Positions 18,373 to 26,252 of a stretch of DNA of 64,000 nucleotides are shown here, in pieces. Numbering within the stretch: the stretch's first letter is position 1; every line of letters starts with the position of its first letter. The notes under the pieces were generated by a model. It was not told where the DNA came from. It saw only the letters and a program-made list of their open reading frames with translations, and made no database searches. Made by a program: the position numbers and the translations under genes. Source of the stretch: Leucobacter sp042726155 (lineage in GTDB: Bacteria > Actinomycetota > Actinomycetes > Actinomycetales > Microbacteriaceae). Location of the stretch: assembly GCF_042726155.1 (NCBI RefSeq), contig NZ_JBHXHV010000001.1:1605374-1669373 (forward strand), written 5' to 3'.

Positions 18373-19515
18373 TTATGCCGCGAGACGGGCGTCGAGTTCC
18401 TTGAGAGACTGTTCGACTTCCCATATCGCGTGGTCGATTCCTTCGCGGCTGCCGTCGCCGCCCAAGCGGGCGCGCAGGTTCGCGAGGGTGGCTTCAAGCT
18501 CGGAGCGCCGGTTCGAGAGACGTTCCTTCTGCACGGAAGCGTTGGGCGGCGTGTATGGCTCGAAGCCTTCAACGGGCGACCAACCCCGCTTCGCTGAGTA
18601 GGCGAGCATCGGCCCGAGTTCCCCGTGCTCGCGGACGGCGACGCGGATGCGCTTCAACTTCTTACCTGCCGTGCCGCCGCCGGCACCGTAGATCTCGTCG
18701 AGGTTCCGACGTAGGTCCTCGGCGTTCCAGCGAAGCCCCGGGTCGGCGCTTTTCGTCACCGGCAGAGTGGCGCACTTGCAGAGATGGTGGATCGCCTGCA
18801 GATCACCGCGCGTGTACCACTGGGTGGCAGCGACCACGCAGAGTCCGCAGGAGCCGTGACGCGAAAGCTCAGGACGGATGACGCGGCGCCAACCGATGAC
18901 TCGTTCGCCGCCGACGATCGGTTTGTTCTCGAGTCCGTAGTCGTCCTCGAACCGCTTGATCCACTGTTCCATCTCGTCGCGCGACATGAGCTCGGTGGAA
19001 TCGTCATCGTCGTGCACGATGGCGTCTTCAGACTCCGAATACTCCGTGAGCCCGTCAGCTTCGAGCTGGTCTTGGATGCGCTTCAACTCGTCACGGTCCG
19101 CGATGATGACATCCGCCTCGACAATGCCTTCGAGCCGTTTCTCGAACGCTTCGAAGGCTTGCTCCGGGGTCCCGCCCCGTTCGAGCACCTTCGCGGCGTC
19201 TCTAGCGGGGCGGCCGTAGACCTCCAAGAGATCGACGCGCGACCTTGGGTACAGGTCGATCGGTGGACGGTACTTCGGCGTTGCTACGCCGAGCTCCTTG
19301 AGGACCCGGAACTGGAACTGCCGAGTCTCCTTCTGAATCTCCCGCAGCGCGGACTCGACGTGCGGGATGCTCGCCGCCGTCCGCGCTTTCGTGAGATCTT
19401 CGTCACTCCACTGGCTGTAGTTCCCCCACAGCCCGAGCAGCAGCCGGAGGAGTCGCTCTGTCAGCGACCGTTTCCGCTGCACGTGGAGGTCCAGCATTTT
19501 GTCCGTTACCGGCAT
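18373..19515 (-). CDS. MuF-like minor capsid protein
   Basis: 380 residues. The central cysteine/histidine cluster SCGLCVVAATQWYTRGD and HHLCKC (about residues 220-248) is a putative zinc site typical of actinophage MuF-like or capsid maturation proteins. The N-terminus is helical and would contact the portal; the C-terminus is a charged coiled coil. The assigned ATG at 19515 gives a 113-base overlap with the portal gene in another frame, which is longer than elsewhere in this operon. No good downstream start was seen, because the first 40 residues also look coding. Confidence 0.78.
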   Translation of the reverse strand: MPVTDKMLDLHVQRKRSLTERLLRLLLGLWGNYSQWSDEDLTKARTAASIPHVESALREIQKETRQFQFRVLKELGVATPKYRPPIDLYPRSRVDLLEVYGRPARDAAKVLERGGTPEQAFEAFEKRLEGIVEADVIIADRDELKRIQDQLEADGLTEYSESEDAIVHDDDDSTELMSRDEMEQWIKRFEDDYGLENKPIVGGERVIGWRRVIRPELSRHGSCGLCVVAATQWYTRGDLQAIHHLCKCATLPVTKSADPGLRWNAEDLRRNLDEIYGAGGGTAGKKLKRIRVAVREHGELGPMLAYSAKRGWSPVEGFEPYTPPNASVQKERLSNRRSELEATLANLRARLGGDGSREGIDHAIWEVEQSLKELDARLAA

Positions 19516-20914
19516 CGACGGTCACCCCCATGAGCGAGTTCTGGAACTGTTCGTCCCGGATCGACATCTCTTCTTGCTGCATCTCGTCGGGCGTCATCTG
19601 ATAGATGTGCTCGTTGATGCCGCGCAGCGACATGCCACCATCGCGGGCAGCTCGGGCAGCCTCGGCGGCTTCAGCCATCGAGATGTGCTCCATCGGGCCC
19701 CACATCGAGACGATCTCGGTTCGGTCCGCCCGCTGCTGGTCACCGTTGGCCTCGAAGAGCAGCGACATGAACTCTGTCGCGCTGCGGCCATCACGTTTGT
19801 TGCGGTCGCGAACTTTCGTGCGAATCGTCTCGCGTGAGAGCTTCGCGCCTTCCGCCGACTGGTTCTCTGCCGGCGACACGGAGAAGAGCGGGGTGCCTGT
19901 GACGGCGGCGAGGTGCTCGATGTCCTTGTCTTCGGCATTGATGAGGCTGCTGATGTCGGTCGGCGAGGACTCCCAGATCTTCGCCCCTTCGGGCAGGAAC
20001 CAGAGCGCTGCAGGGCCGCCCTTGTAGATCTCGTCGTAGTCGATCGGTTCGCCCGGACTCTCCGGGTGATCGTCGGGGTAGTGCGACGGGAGGGCCTGCC
20101 CGTCGCCGGGGGTGACGGCGCGCTGCCGGAATGCCTGCATGGCCGTGATTGTGAGGCGCTGCAGGATGTCTTCGGTGATGCGGTCGATCGAGTCGATGTG
20201 ATTCTCGTACTCGCCGAGCCCGTGCGGGTTCGACCACCGCACCACCGGGACCCGTTCGGTGAAACCGAGGGGGATGGGGCCGCCCGTCCAGTCCCATGCG
20301 AGACCGGGCTCCCACTGGGTGCCATCGCGCGGGATGGTCGACTGCTTGCCGGGCTTCACCGCGACGCGCATGTAGCCAGGACGAAGCAGAGTGAGCACGT
20401 CCTGCTGGTTGAACGGATCCCACGAAGCGATGATCGCCGCATCCACTTGCATGGGGCGGATCTCGCTCATGCGGACCGCGACCGACCAACTGTCGAGGAT
20501 TTTCCCGAACGGTTCTCCGGTGAGCGGGTCGATCGCGACGACGCCGAACGAGACGCCGTGCTGCGCTTTCTTGTCGAACGCTTCAGAGAACTGCACGTCG
20601 AGGTCGTTCTGTCGCATCAGCCGAGCAGCTTCTCGGTCGCCGTTCGCGTCGTTCTCGGCCGCGGTGCGGAAGCCGCGTAGGTCCTGGCGGCCGACCACCT
20701 GTGTCACGATCGTGTCGGCAATGGTCAGTCGCGCCTTTCGGGCGAACTTCTTGTAGGCCTCCCGTACCGCGGGATCCGCTTCGACCGGTACGACGAAAGT
20801 CCCATCGCGGTACGACTCGAGCATGGCGATGCGCGGGAAGTTCGCCCCGAGTTCTTTGCCGAGCTCGACGAGGTACCAGTCGTCCGTGCCGGGGATGAGT
20901 GCTTCTGTGAGCAT
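19403..20914 (-). CDS. Portal protein
   Basis: 503 residues. It forms the dodecameric ring through which DNA is packaged. The sequence fits SPP1/gp6-type actinophage portals: a helical N-terminus, a beta-rich wing with SWDPFNQQDVLTLLRPGYMR, the clip/stem, and LAAVTGTPLFSVSPAENQSA near the crown. The C-terminus is disordered (PPRAAETVADRATPP). CGGAGG precedes the ATG, and it lies three bases after the terminase large subunit. Confidence 0.92.
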   Translation of the reverse strand: MLTEALIPGTDDWYLVELGKELGANFPRIAMLESYRDGTFVVPVEADPAVREAYKKFARKARLTIADTIVTQVVGRQDLRGFRTAAENDANGDREAARLMRQNDLDVQFSEAFDKKAQHGVSFGVVAIDPLTGEPFGKILDSWSVAVRMSEIRPMQVDAAIIASWDPFNQQDVLTLLRPGYMRVAVKPGKQSTIPRDGTQWEPGLAWDWTGGPIPLGFTERVPVVRWSNPHGLGEYENHIDSIDRITEDILQRLTITAMQAFRQRAVTPGDGQALPSHYPDDHPESPGEPIDYDEIYKGGPAALWFLPEGAKIWESSPTDISSLINAEDKDIEHLAAVTGTPLFSVSPAENQSAEGAKLSRETIRTKVRDRNKRDGRSATEFMSLLFEANGDQQRADRTEIVSMWGPMEHISMAEAAEAARAARDGGMSLRGINEHIYQMTPDEMQQEEMSIRDEQFQNSLMGVTVDAGNGQNAGPPRAAETVADRATPPAAARAVGELQPVE

Positions 20915-20917
20915 CTG

Positions 20918-22678
20918 CTACCTCCGTCTGCGCGCGTTGCCGCGCGGGTTGAATGGCTCGAAGGCCTGTTTGTCGGGACGCTCTTTCGCGAGGTAGCGTG
21001 CTCGAGCTTCGAGCGCGAGCACCATAGCCACGGCGGCGTCCATCTTGTTCTTGGATCCGCGCTTGTCCTTGCCGATGACGTCACCCGTGTTCCGCTCCCA
21101 CCGGCGCGCGTTCATCACGTGCCGGGAGAACTGGGGGTCATTGCTGTGGGTGATCTGACCGGTGACGATCGCGGTATGTGCGCGTTCTACGGCCATCGCC
21201 ATCGTCTTGTGATTCGCGGTGTAGAAGTGCAGGCCTTTGTCGCGGGTGCCTCGGACCTTCATGTCGTCGCCGAAGTCCTTGTCCCAGGCGTCGACGTAGT
21301 CCTGCCAGTAGGGAGGGTCAGCGAAGAAGCCCACGACCTCGAACTTCGCGAACGTGAGTCGGACGTGTTTGTCGACCTTGTGCTGATCGACGACCCAGTC
21401 TTTCGCTTTCTCGGAGTCAGGCGGCTCTTCGATCAAGACCGGCCACGTGTACCCATCGGAGACGCGGCACGCGATGAGCGCGGTCGCGTCGTCCGAGCGG
21501 GACCCGTCGAACCCGAGTGTGATCCGCTCGCCGGCAAATGGTGGCCGCCACGACGGGGCGATCCCCTCCTTGAGAGCGGCTTTGATACGCGCCCCCAGGC
21601 CGATGTCATTCCATTCCGCGATCTTCAGCCACGAGTTGTTGGCCTCAACAACGGCGTTCAGGAAGTAGCGGCGCTGCTCCGATTCGTTGTTCCGGGGGTC
21701 GAAGAACGCGTCGAGCATGTCCTCGACGTCGTTCCACGCGGCCGCATCACCGTAAGCGTCTGCGAACGCTTCCTTGATGCGCGACTCGTAGGCGTCGTTC
21801 GACTCGTCCGCGCCCTGCGCTGCGTCCCCGAGCTCGCCCCACCGGTGGTCGAAGAACAGCCGCTTGCGGCGAGTGCGTCCCTCTTGGATGAGGTCGGCGA
21901 GCCGGTACGTGTCCTCGGCGACCGAGTCTTCACCGGGCTGGTACATCGTTGTGGTCTCGATGTACCACGGCTCGGCGATCTTCTTTCGCTTGCGGAGGTT
22001 TCGCGTGACCGTGCCATGCATCTGCTTCAGGCGGTCGACGTTGTACAGGTGCGACTCGTCGAAGACGACGAACGTCTCGAGGCCACCGTCCTTGGACGCG
22101 GCGCCGGACGACATCGGCTCGATTGACCCGCCGCCGGACGACTTGGGCAGAACCACACGAGTGAGGCCAGCATCCACGCCATACGCCTTGACGAGCGCAT
22201 TCAGGGGAGCGGTCTCGGTTGCGAGGTTGTAGTAGATCGTGTCGTAGACGTTGCCGGTCTGGCCTTCCTCAGTGGCGAGGATGCGGATGATCGGCTGGGT
22301 GACGGGCCGGCCCATCGGCTCGCCCTTGCTGTAGGTGTACGTCTGACCCAGGAACGTGTACTGCTCGCCGCCCTCAGCCCAGCCCTCGAAACGGCAGGGC
22401 CCGAACGCCTCGAGCAGGGCGATCGCCGCGGCGACACCGGACTTGTCCGTGCCCTTCGGGCGCGAGAAGAATGCGGAGTCGTAGAGGCGGCGCCCGCGGT
22501 TGTCGAGCGCGTAGCAGTCGACGATGAACCCGAAGTACTCGTCTCCGTAGCGGATCGGCTGGCCCGCAATATCGCCGCGGCCGTGAACAACGAAGGTTTC
22601 GATGAACCAGACGGCGAGATAACCGAGTGACCGTTCCCGGTCGTGGGACTCGTCGTTCTTGATGACGCGACGGGGCAT
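20918..22678 (-). CDS. Terminase large subunit
   Basis: 586 residues. The ATPase domain has a deviant Walker A (SRPKGTDKS, residues 72-80) and Walker B plus catalytic acid in FVVFDESH (about 203-210). The C-terminal nuclease begins LGFDGSRSDDATAL and includes MDAAVAMVLALEA. It packages DNA into the prohead. The start overlaps the small subunit stop. The Walker A lacks the usual GxGKS order, which is common in this actinophage terminase group. Confidence 0.95.
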   Translation of the reverse strand: MPRRVIKNDESHDRERSLGYLAVWFIETFVVHGRGDIAGQPIRYGDEYFGFIVDCYALDNRGRRLYDSAFFSRPKGTDKSGVAAAIALLEAFGPCRFEGWAEGGEQYTFLGQTYTYSKGEPMGRPVTQPIIRILATEEGQTGNVYDTIYYNLATETAPLNALVKAYGVDAGLTRVVLPKSSGGGSIEPMSSGAASKDGGLETFVVFDESHLYNVDRLKQMHGTVTRNLRKRKKIAEPWYIETTTMYQPGEDSVAEDTYRLADLIQEGRTRRKRLFFDHRWGELGDAAQGADESNDAYESRIKEAFADAYGDAAAWNDVEDMLDAFFDPRNNESEQRRYFLNAVVEANNSWLKIAEWNDIGLGARIKAALKEGIAPSWRPPFAGERITLGFDGSRSDDATALIACRVSDGYTWPVLIEEPPDSEKAKDWVVDQHKVDKHVRLTFAKFEVVGFFADPPYWQDYVDAWDKDFGDDMKVRGTRDKGLHFYTANHKTMAMAVERAHTAIVTGQITHSNDPQFSRHVMNARRWERNTGDVIGKDKRGSKNKMDAAVAMVLALEARARYLAKERPDKQAFEPFNPRGNARRRR

Positions 22679-23181
22679 CAGACACCCCCGTTGGCTACTC
22701 GCTTCCTGCGCGCATCATTCATCGAGGACACGTTTGCCGTTGACGAACCGACCTCGAACTCTTCAGGAATCTCGATCTCGAACTTGAGCCGCGCGCGGTC
22801 CGCCGGCGTTGCACCAAACGTCGCCGCACGCAGACGGATCTCGGCCGCACGTTCCGAGTTCTTGCCGCCCGACTCCCACATCTGGTGATGCAGCAGTGCG
22901 GTATCGAGCAAGTAATCCCAGTCGACCGCCGTCGCCATACGGACGCCCTGCGGCGACTCTCGCCAGTTGTTCCACCAGCGCACGGTCTGCGGGTGCCAGT
23001 CTTCGCGGATCGGATTGCCGTCCATGTCGAACTGCAGCTCTCCGCCGATGCGAAGTTGCGGCAACACGTCGTCCGGGAGCTCGAAGCCGCCGACCTTTCC
23101 ATCCGACTTCACGAGGTCACGCTTCGGGGAATCCCGAAGGCGCGATCGCTCATCCTTCGGGGGAGGCCCGACGCCGGCCAT
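22678..23181 (-). CDS. Terminase small subunit
   Basis: 167 residues from the ATG at 23181, which shares one base with the upstream stop. Contains PQTVRWWNNWRESPQGV and a helical core (WDYLLDTALLHHQMWESGGK) typical of actinophage small terminases that recognise the packaging site and hand DNA to the large subunit. It ends immediately at the large subunit gene. Confidence 0.88.
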   Translation of the reverse strand: MAGVGPPPKDERSRLRDSPKRDLVKSDGKVGGFELPDDVLPQLRIGGELQFDMDGNPIREDWHPQTVRWWNNWRESPQGVRMATAVDWDYLLDTALLHHQMWESGGKNSERAAEIRLRAATFGATPADRARLKFEIEIPEEFEVGSSTANVSSMNDARRKRVANGGV

Positions 23182-23462
23182 CAGGCCACCGCCTGGATTG
23201 CGTGCTGAACACAGCCACACTCGTGGGAACGCGCGTACTCGATGAGTTCCGAGATTCGCCGAGGAGAGGCGCGATGCTCGGCGCCAGGCAGAAGCACCCA
23301 GCCAGCGAACACACGACCCTTGATGCGGCGAAGCGCGCCCGGGTCGCTCACGACGACGACCATCGCGTGTGAGTACTCGGGATGACGACGAGTCGCAGCG
23401 ACGCCGGCTTCATGGTGAGGGGCGATCAGTACGATGCGCGCGGAACAAGATAGGACGGCCAT
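23181..23462 (-). CDS. Small phage protein upstream of terminase
   Basis: 93 residues, start preceded by GGAGGTTCCCG. It begins AVLSCSARIVLIAPHH, has a hydrophobic beta-strand pattern (MVVVVSDPGA, GRVFAGWVLLPG), and two cysteines near the end. No family is recognised. As the first gene of the leftward late operon it should be expressed with the terminase. Confidence 0.65.
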   Translation of the reverse strand: MAVLSCSARIVLIAPHHEAGVAATRRHPEYSHAMVVVVSDPGALRRIKGRVFAGWVLLPGAEHRASPRRISELIEYARSHECGCVQHAIQAVA

Positions 23463-23978
23463 CGGGAACCTCCATGTCGGCAGGTGGAAACCCTCGGCCC
23501 TGGCGGCCGCGGGAAGCTCTCGCGCCTCGCGCGCGCACCCCTCAGCACTCAGCGCAAAAACCCCCCAGACCCACGCGCACCGCGAGATGCAGAACGCTTG
23601 CGGGCGGGGGAGGCGGGGGCGGGGGGAGGGGGTGGCCCCCGTGCGTTCGTGTGCGCTCGTGCGTGCGTGGCCGGGTGCGCGTGGTGTGTGCGCCCGTGTG
23701 GCGCGTGGTGCGGGTGTGCGTAGGCGTGCGTGTGCTCGTGTGCGTGTGGGCTCGCGAGCGGGGCGCGTGATGCGTGGCGTGGTGCGTGTGCTCGGTGTGC
23801 CGGGTGTCTCGCGCTATCGGTGCGAGGTGCAGGGCGGCAGCGGCGGGCGTGGTGCCGGGTGTGTACGTCTCTAGGTGCGTGGCGCTCTCCGACTGGTGCG
23901 ACACGCCCGGGCTGACATGCTGAAGTAAAACCCGTCGTGGCGCATGGTGATGCGGATGCGTGGGGTTCGGGCGAAGCA
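23463..23978. other. Noncoding region with G-quadruplex-like and GT/GC alternating tracts
   Basis: No convincing gene is seen in these 500 bases. At 23606-23632 four runs of five or six G are separated by one to four bases, a strong quadruplex-forming pattern. From about 23639 to 23800 the plus strand is almost pure G/T/C with long alternating purine-pyrimidine runs (GTGCGTGCGTG and similar), the composition that favours Z-DNA. Open frames here are composition artefacts. Position directly before the terminase operon makes this a candidate region for the packaging (cos or pac) site, but no cohesive-end sequence was recognised. Confidence 0.6.
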
Positions 23979-24026
23979 ATGCGCGGCGCATGACTTGTGA
24001 ACAATGCGCGGCGCATGGTTTAGTTT
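23979..24026 (+). promoter_or_regulatory. Tandem palindromic operators in a possible promoter
   Basis: The 13-base palindrome ATGCGCGGCGCAT occurs twice, at 23979-23991 and 24004-24016, with centres 25 bases apart and the same flanks (CA before, G after). The second copy lies between TTGTGA (23995-24000) and GTTTAG (24018-24023), a plausible -35/-10 pair 17 bases apart for the rightward gene array. This is the layout of a repressor operator; the protein that binds is unknown. Confidence 0.62.
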
Positions 24027-24106
24027 TCTCATCGCCACCGGGAAGCCCCAACGGGAACCAGTACCGGACCGGCACAGATCGTTCACAACTCCACAGCGAA
24101 ACGACG

Positions 24107-24165
24107 GGCAGCGCGATAGGCGCGACGGCATCAGCCGTGTACGGGTTCGATCCCCGTACCTGCCA
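24107..24165 (+). ncRNA. tRNA-like element 1 (no usable anticodon loop)
   Basis: The segment folds as a small cloverleaf. It has a 5-bp acceptor (24107-24111 with 24160-24164), a D-like arm (CGCG at 24112-24115 with 24121-24124), a third arm of 5 bp with only a 4-base loop (24125-24129 with 24134-24138), and a 7-bp T arm (24139-24145 with 24153-24159) carrying the canonical loop TTCGATC. T arm plus acceptor stack to 12 bp, as in real tRNA. The base after the acceptor is A, followed by CGGG rather than CCA. A hairpin (24172-24186) follows. Another strong hairpin (24218-24243) ends just before the next gene's ribosome binding site. Confidence 0.6.
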
Positions 24166-24261
24166 CGGGTTCCCCGGTCTTCGGGGGCCTGGCCGCGCAA
24201 GCGGTCGGAACGCAGAAACGCCCCGCTGTAGGGGCGGGGCGTTCCAAAGGAGGTGACAGGA

Positions 24262-24351
24262 ATGACAGTCGTTGACGCGGTAGTCATCCTGCTCGCTACA
24301 CCCGGTGCGATTGTCGCGGTGCTTGCACTGCGCGATCGCTTCGAGGAGTAG
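24262..24351 (+). CDS. 29-residue single-pass membrane peptide
   Basis: The reading frame begins MTVVDAVVILLATPG and ends RDRFEE, giving one hydrophobic helix and a charged tail. It is preceded by AAAGGAGGTGA, an essentially perfect anti-16S match, seven bases before the ATG. Such a strong site in front of a short frame supports translation. It is the first gene after the palindromic operators and tRNA-like element 1. No homolog is recognised. Confidence 0.7.
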   Translation: MTVVDAVVILLATPGAIVAVLALRDRFEE

Positions 24352-24479
24352 CGGCCTGGGGCGTCGAGCGTATGCCGCTTGGCGTCCTGGCCCTCCTAGT
24401 TTCACCCAAAGTCTTCACACACTCAAGCCCCGACCGTTGCAGCGGTACGGGGCAACTACCGAACGTTGGAGGTTCGACC

Positions 24480-24845
24480 ATGACTCTCATCGGAGCAATG
24501 CGTGAGCGCTACGCCGAAGCGATGCGCGACACCGACCCGCGGCCTTCCCGGTTCGTTGATCCGGCGGCCTACCTTGCATGGACGAAGCGTGCGGATGCGT
24601 GGGCGGCTGGGGAGAACCCGCGCTACGCATCGCGTGACGGGGTGACTTGCAAGCTCGAGTGGACCGGCGAAGTGCTGCCCTTGCACCTGATGCGCGTTGC
24701 AGGTGCACCGGTAGTTGCGTGGAAGGCGCGCTATTTCATGCACACACCGATCGGCACCCATGTGGAGGCCTACGGATTGCGCCGTGAATTGCGAGCCCTG
24801 GCCGAAGCAGACGCGATGGCATTCGATGCGGGCGTGAACGCATGA
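24480..24845 (+). CDS. Phage protein with YLAW motif
   Basis: 121 residues from the ATG at 24480 with GGAGG upstream. It contains VDPAAYLAWTKRADAWAAGE (residues 26-45). The following gene carries a related phrase, so the two look paralogous. No known domain. The stop overlaps the next start (ATGA). The preceding 128 bases hold a 10-bp hairpin with one bulge (around 24427-24453) and no gene. Confidence 0.7.
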   Translation: MTLIGAMRERYAEAMRDTDPRPSRFVDPAAYLAWTKRADAWAAGENPRYASRDGVTCKLEWTGEVLPLHLMRVAGAPVVAWKARYFMHTPIGTHVEAYGLRRELRALAEADAMAFDAGVNA

Positions 24846-25399
24846 GCGTGAAGTCGGAGCGCCGCGCATGGTTCGCAGCCAATGTTGAGCCGCGGCCTGA
24901 GTTGCGTGCTGACTCGCCTGAGTACCTTGCATGGGTGCAGCGGGCGAATGCGTACATGGTTGCGCGTTGCGTGCCGGGTACCGCGATCTTGCAGGATCCG
25001 GCCGCGGTTGCGGCTCCGTCGCGAGTTGCGGCGAAGTCGTTGCGGGCGTCGGGAACCGACGACACGGACCGCGCGGCGTACCGCTCACTGATCGAAGCGA
25101 TGCAGTACCGAATTGCAGACCACATGGGATGGCCGGGCACGTTGTGGGATGACTTCTGGCGGCAACAAGCGTTCGGCGCGGATGCTCGCCGGCGTCCGTC
25201 ACTCGAGTTCTGCAAGGGCTCGCTGCATATCGCGTGGCCTCACCTGACCGAAGAAATGCAGCGCGCTCACGACGCCGGCGTCTGGCGTTGGGTGACGTTC
25301 GCAGAGTTCAAGGCTGAGCAGGTCGCAGAGCGCGCGGCGATGGCCGAAGCCTACGCGGCCGAAGTTGCATCGGAAGACGTGTGGTCTCAGACGTTCTGA
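24842..25399 (+). CDS. Phage protein with YLAW motif, longer paralog
   Basis: 185 residues. It shares SPEYLAWVQRANAY with the upstream gene's YLAWTKRADAW, and both begin with a short charged lead (RRAWF / RERYAEAMR). It has Trp-rich helical segments later (HMGWPGTLWDDFWRQQ) and an Ala/Glu-rich helical end. Function unknown. Start overlaps the previous stop by four bases, so the pair is co-translated. Confidence 0.7.
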   Translation: MSVKSERRAWFAANVEPRPELRADSPEYLAWVQRANAYMVARCVPGTAILQDPAAVAAPSRVAAKSLRASGTDDTDRAAYRSLIEAMQYRIADHMGWPGTLWDDFWRQQAFGADARRRPSLEFCKGSLHIAWPHLTEEMQRAHDAGVWRWVTFAEFKAEQVAERAAMAEAYAAEVASEDVWSQTF

Positions 25400-25408
25400 G
25401 GCTGCGCA

Positions 25409-25456
25409 GGTGGCGAGCGTAGAGGCGTTGGCCCGGTTCGAGTCCGGGCGCCACCA
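25409..25456 (+). ncRNA. tRNA-like element 2 (acceptor, D-like and T arms; no anticodon arm)
   Basis: A perfect 7-bp acceptor (GGTGGCG at 25409-25415 with CGCCACC at 25449-25455) is followed by the unpaired discriminator-like A25456. The T arm is a perfect 5-bp stem (25432-25436 with 25444-25448) around the canonical loop TTCGAGT and joins the acceptor directly, giving the 12-bp stack of tRNA. Between them only 16 bases remain, enough for a 4-bp D-like arm (25416-25419 with 25426-25429) but not an anticodon arm. The trailer is CGGG, then a 7-bp hairpin (25459-25477). It begins 10 bases after the previous gene and ends 44 bases before the next. Confidence 0.7.
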
Positions 25457-25500
25457 CGGGCGCGCAAGTTGCGTGCCAGCAATGACGAGAGGAGTCAATA

Positions 25501-25974
25501 ATGAATATTGAAGCGATTGACGCGGTACAGACCAAATTAGTTGAGCGGGATCTCACACCGGTGCAGCTCGAAGCGCTGTACGCCGAATTGCCCTTACGCG
25601 GAACGCGCACCGACGAAGAGATTGCAGTCGCGATCGCGATCTCTAGGCAGTATCGGGTCAAGCTGCAACCGGCACACGAACTGTTGCACTGCCGTGGACT
25701 TGCAAGCGAGTACCGTCTGCGCATCGACGCGACCGGTCGCTACATCGCATTGCATGGCGAGCCGCTCGACCTCGTGAGTGACCGATGCGACGTCATCGAT
25801 CACTTGCTCGAGACGCGCCTAAGTTGCGACTTCTTCGAGCTTTGGGAAGAGGCAGGTGGCTCAGTTGACCGGGACGCTGACACAGATGCATTTGCGCGGT
25901 TCGTAGTCGAAGAAGTTGCACGGCGTTGCGACACCGAGAACACCACCTATTGCGCGCACAACCCGCGCTGGTGA
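25501..25974 (+). CDS. Hypothetical phage protein
   Basis: 157 residues, acidic, beginning NIEAIDAVQTKLVERDLTP with a helical N-terminal half, and ending with cysteines (RRCDTENTTYCAHN). GAGAGGAG precedes the ATG. It lies between tRNA-like elements 2 and 3 as a single gene. No recognised domain. Confidence 0.68.
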   Translation: MNIEAIDAVQTKLVERDLTPVQLEALYAELPLRGTRTDEEIAVAIAISRQYRVKLQPAHELLHCRGLASEYRLRIDATGRYIALHGEPLDLVSDRCDVIDHLLETRLSCDFFELWEEAGGSVDRDADTDAFARFVVEEVARRCDTENTTYCAHNPRW

Positions 25975-25982
25975 GCAAACAC

Positions 25983-26030
25983 GCGCTACCGGAACGAGCC
26001 GGGGGCGGATTGCGAGCATCCGCGAGCGCA
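25983..26030 (+). ncRNA. tRNA-like element 3 (divergent T loop)
   Basis: It has the same plan as element 2 but is more diverged: acceptor of 5 bp (25983-25987 with 26025-26029), D-like arm CCGG/CCGG (25989-25992 with 25999-26002), and T arm of 6 bp (26005-26010 with 26018-26023). The 7-base loop TGCGAGC differs from TTCGAGC at one base. Six T-stem pairs, one unpaired base and five acceptor positions again give 12. The discriminator-like A26030 is followed by CGGGG, as in elements 1 and 2, then a hairpin (26033-26051). The G53-C61 pair of true tRNA is replaced by T-A, so this one is less certain. Confidence 0.45.
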
Positions 26031-26072
26031 CGGGGCACGATCGTCGCGCCCATTACCGAGAGGAGGCCAGAA

Positions 26073-26252
26073 GTGGCCGCATTGCTGGAACTTGTACTGA
26101 TGATCGCCGTAGCGGTGCTCCCCGCCTGCGCGAGCGAGGATGCCACCAATTGCACCTGGGATGCCCGCGTGCATGGCAACGGTGCCGGTACATCGTTCGT
26201 CGACATCGACGGACGCGCGTACCCGGTGGAATTGCAGGGGGCGGACCGATGA
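26073..26252 (+). CDS. Small lipoprotein-like or membrane phage protein
   Basis: 59 residues from a GTG at 26073 with GAGAGGAGG upstream. A hydrophobic N-terminal segment ends at a cysteine (IAVAVLPAC), then CTWDARVHGNGAGTSFVDI. That W-D then GNGxGxSF(V) pattern recurs in many small actinophage proteins of unknown role. It could be anchored in the membrane or lipidated. Its stop overlaps the next start. Confidence 0.68.
   Translation: MAALLELVLMIAVAVLPACASEDATNCTWDARVHGNGAGTSFVDIDGRAYPVELQGADR

Noticed and set aside
23463..23600. A specific cos site
   Set aside because: The position is right but no cohesive-end sequence or symmetric nick site could be recognised by eye.
23434..23874. Long frames on both strands in the GT/GC tract
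   Set aside because: Arg/Val/Cys- or His/Thr-rich translations follow directly from the repetitive bases; no start signals.
24352..24479. A sixth tRNA-like element
   Set aside because: A hairpin with a TTGCAG loop and nearby ACGGGG is present, but it is a single stem with no separate acceptor, D-like arm or TTCGA loop.
25409..25456. Element 2 as a normal tRNA
   Set aside because: Only 48 bases; no anticodon arm or anticodon can be drawn, and no alternative 5' acceptor exists upstream at full tRNA length.
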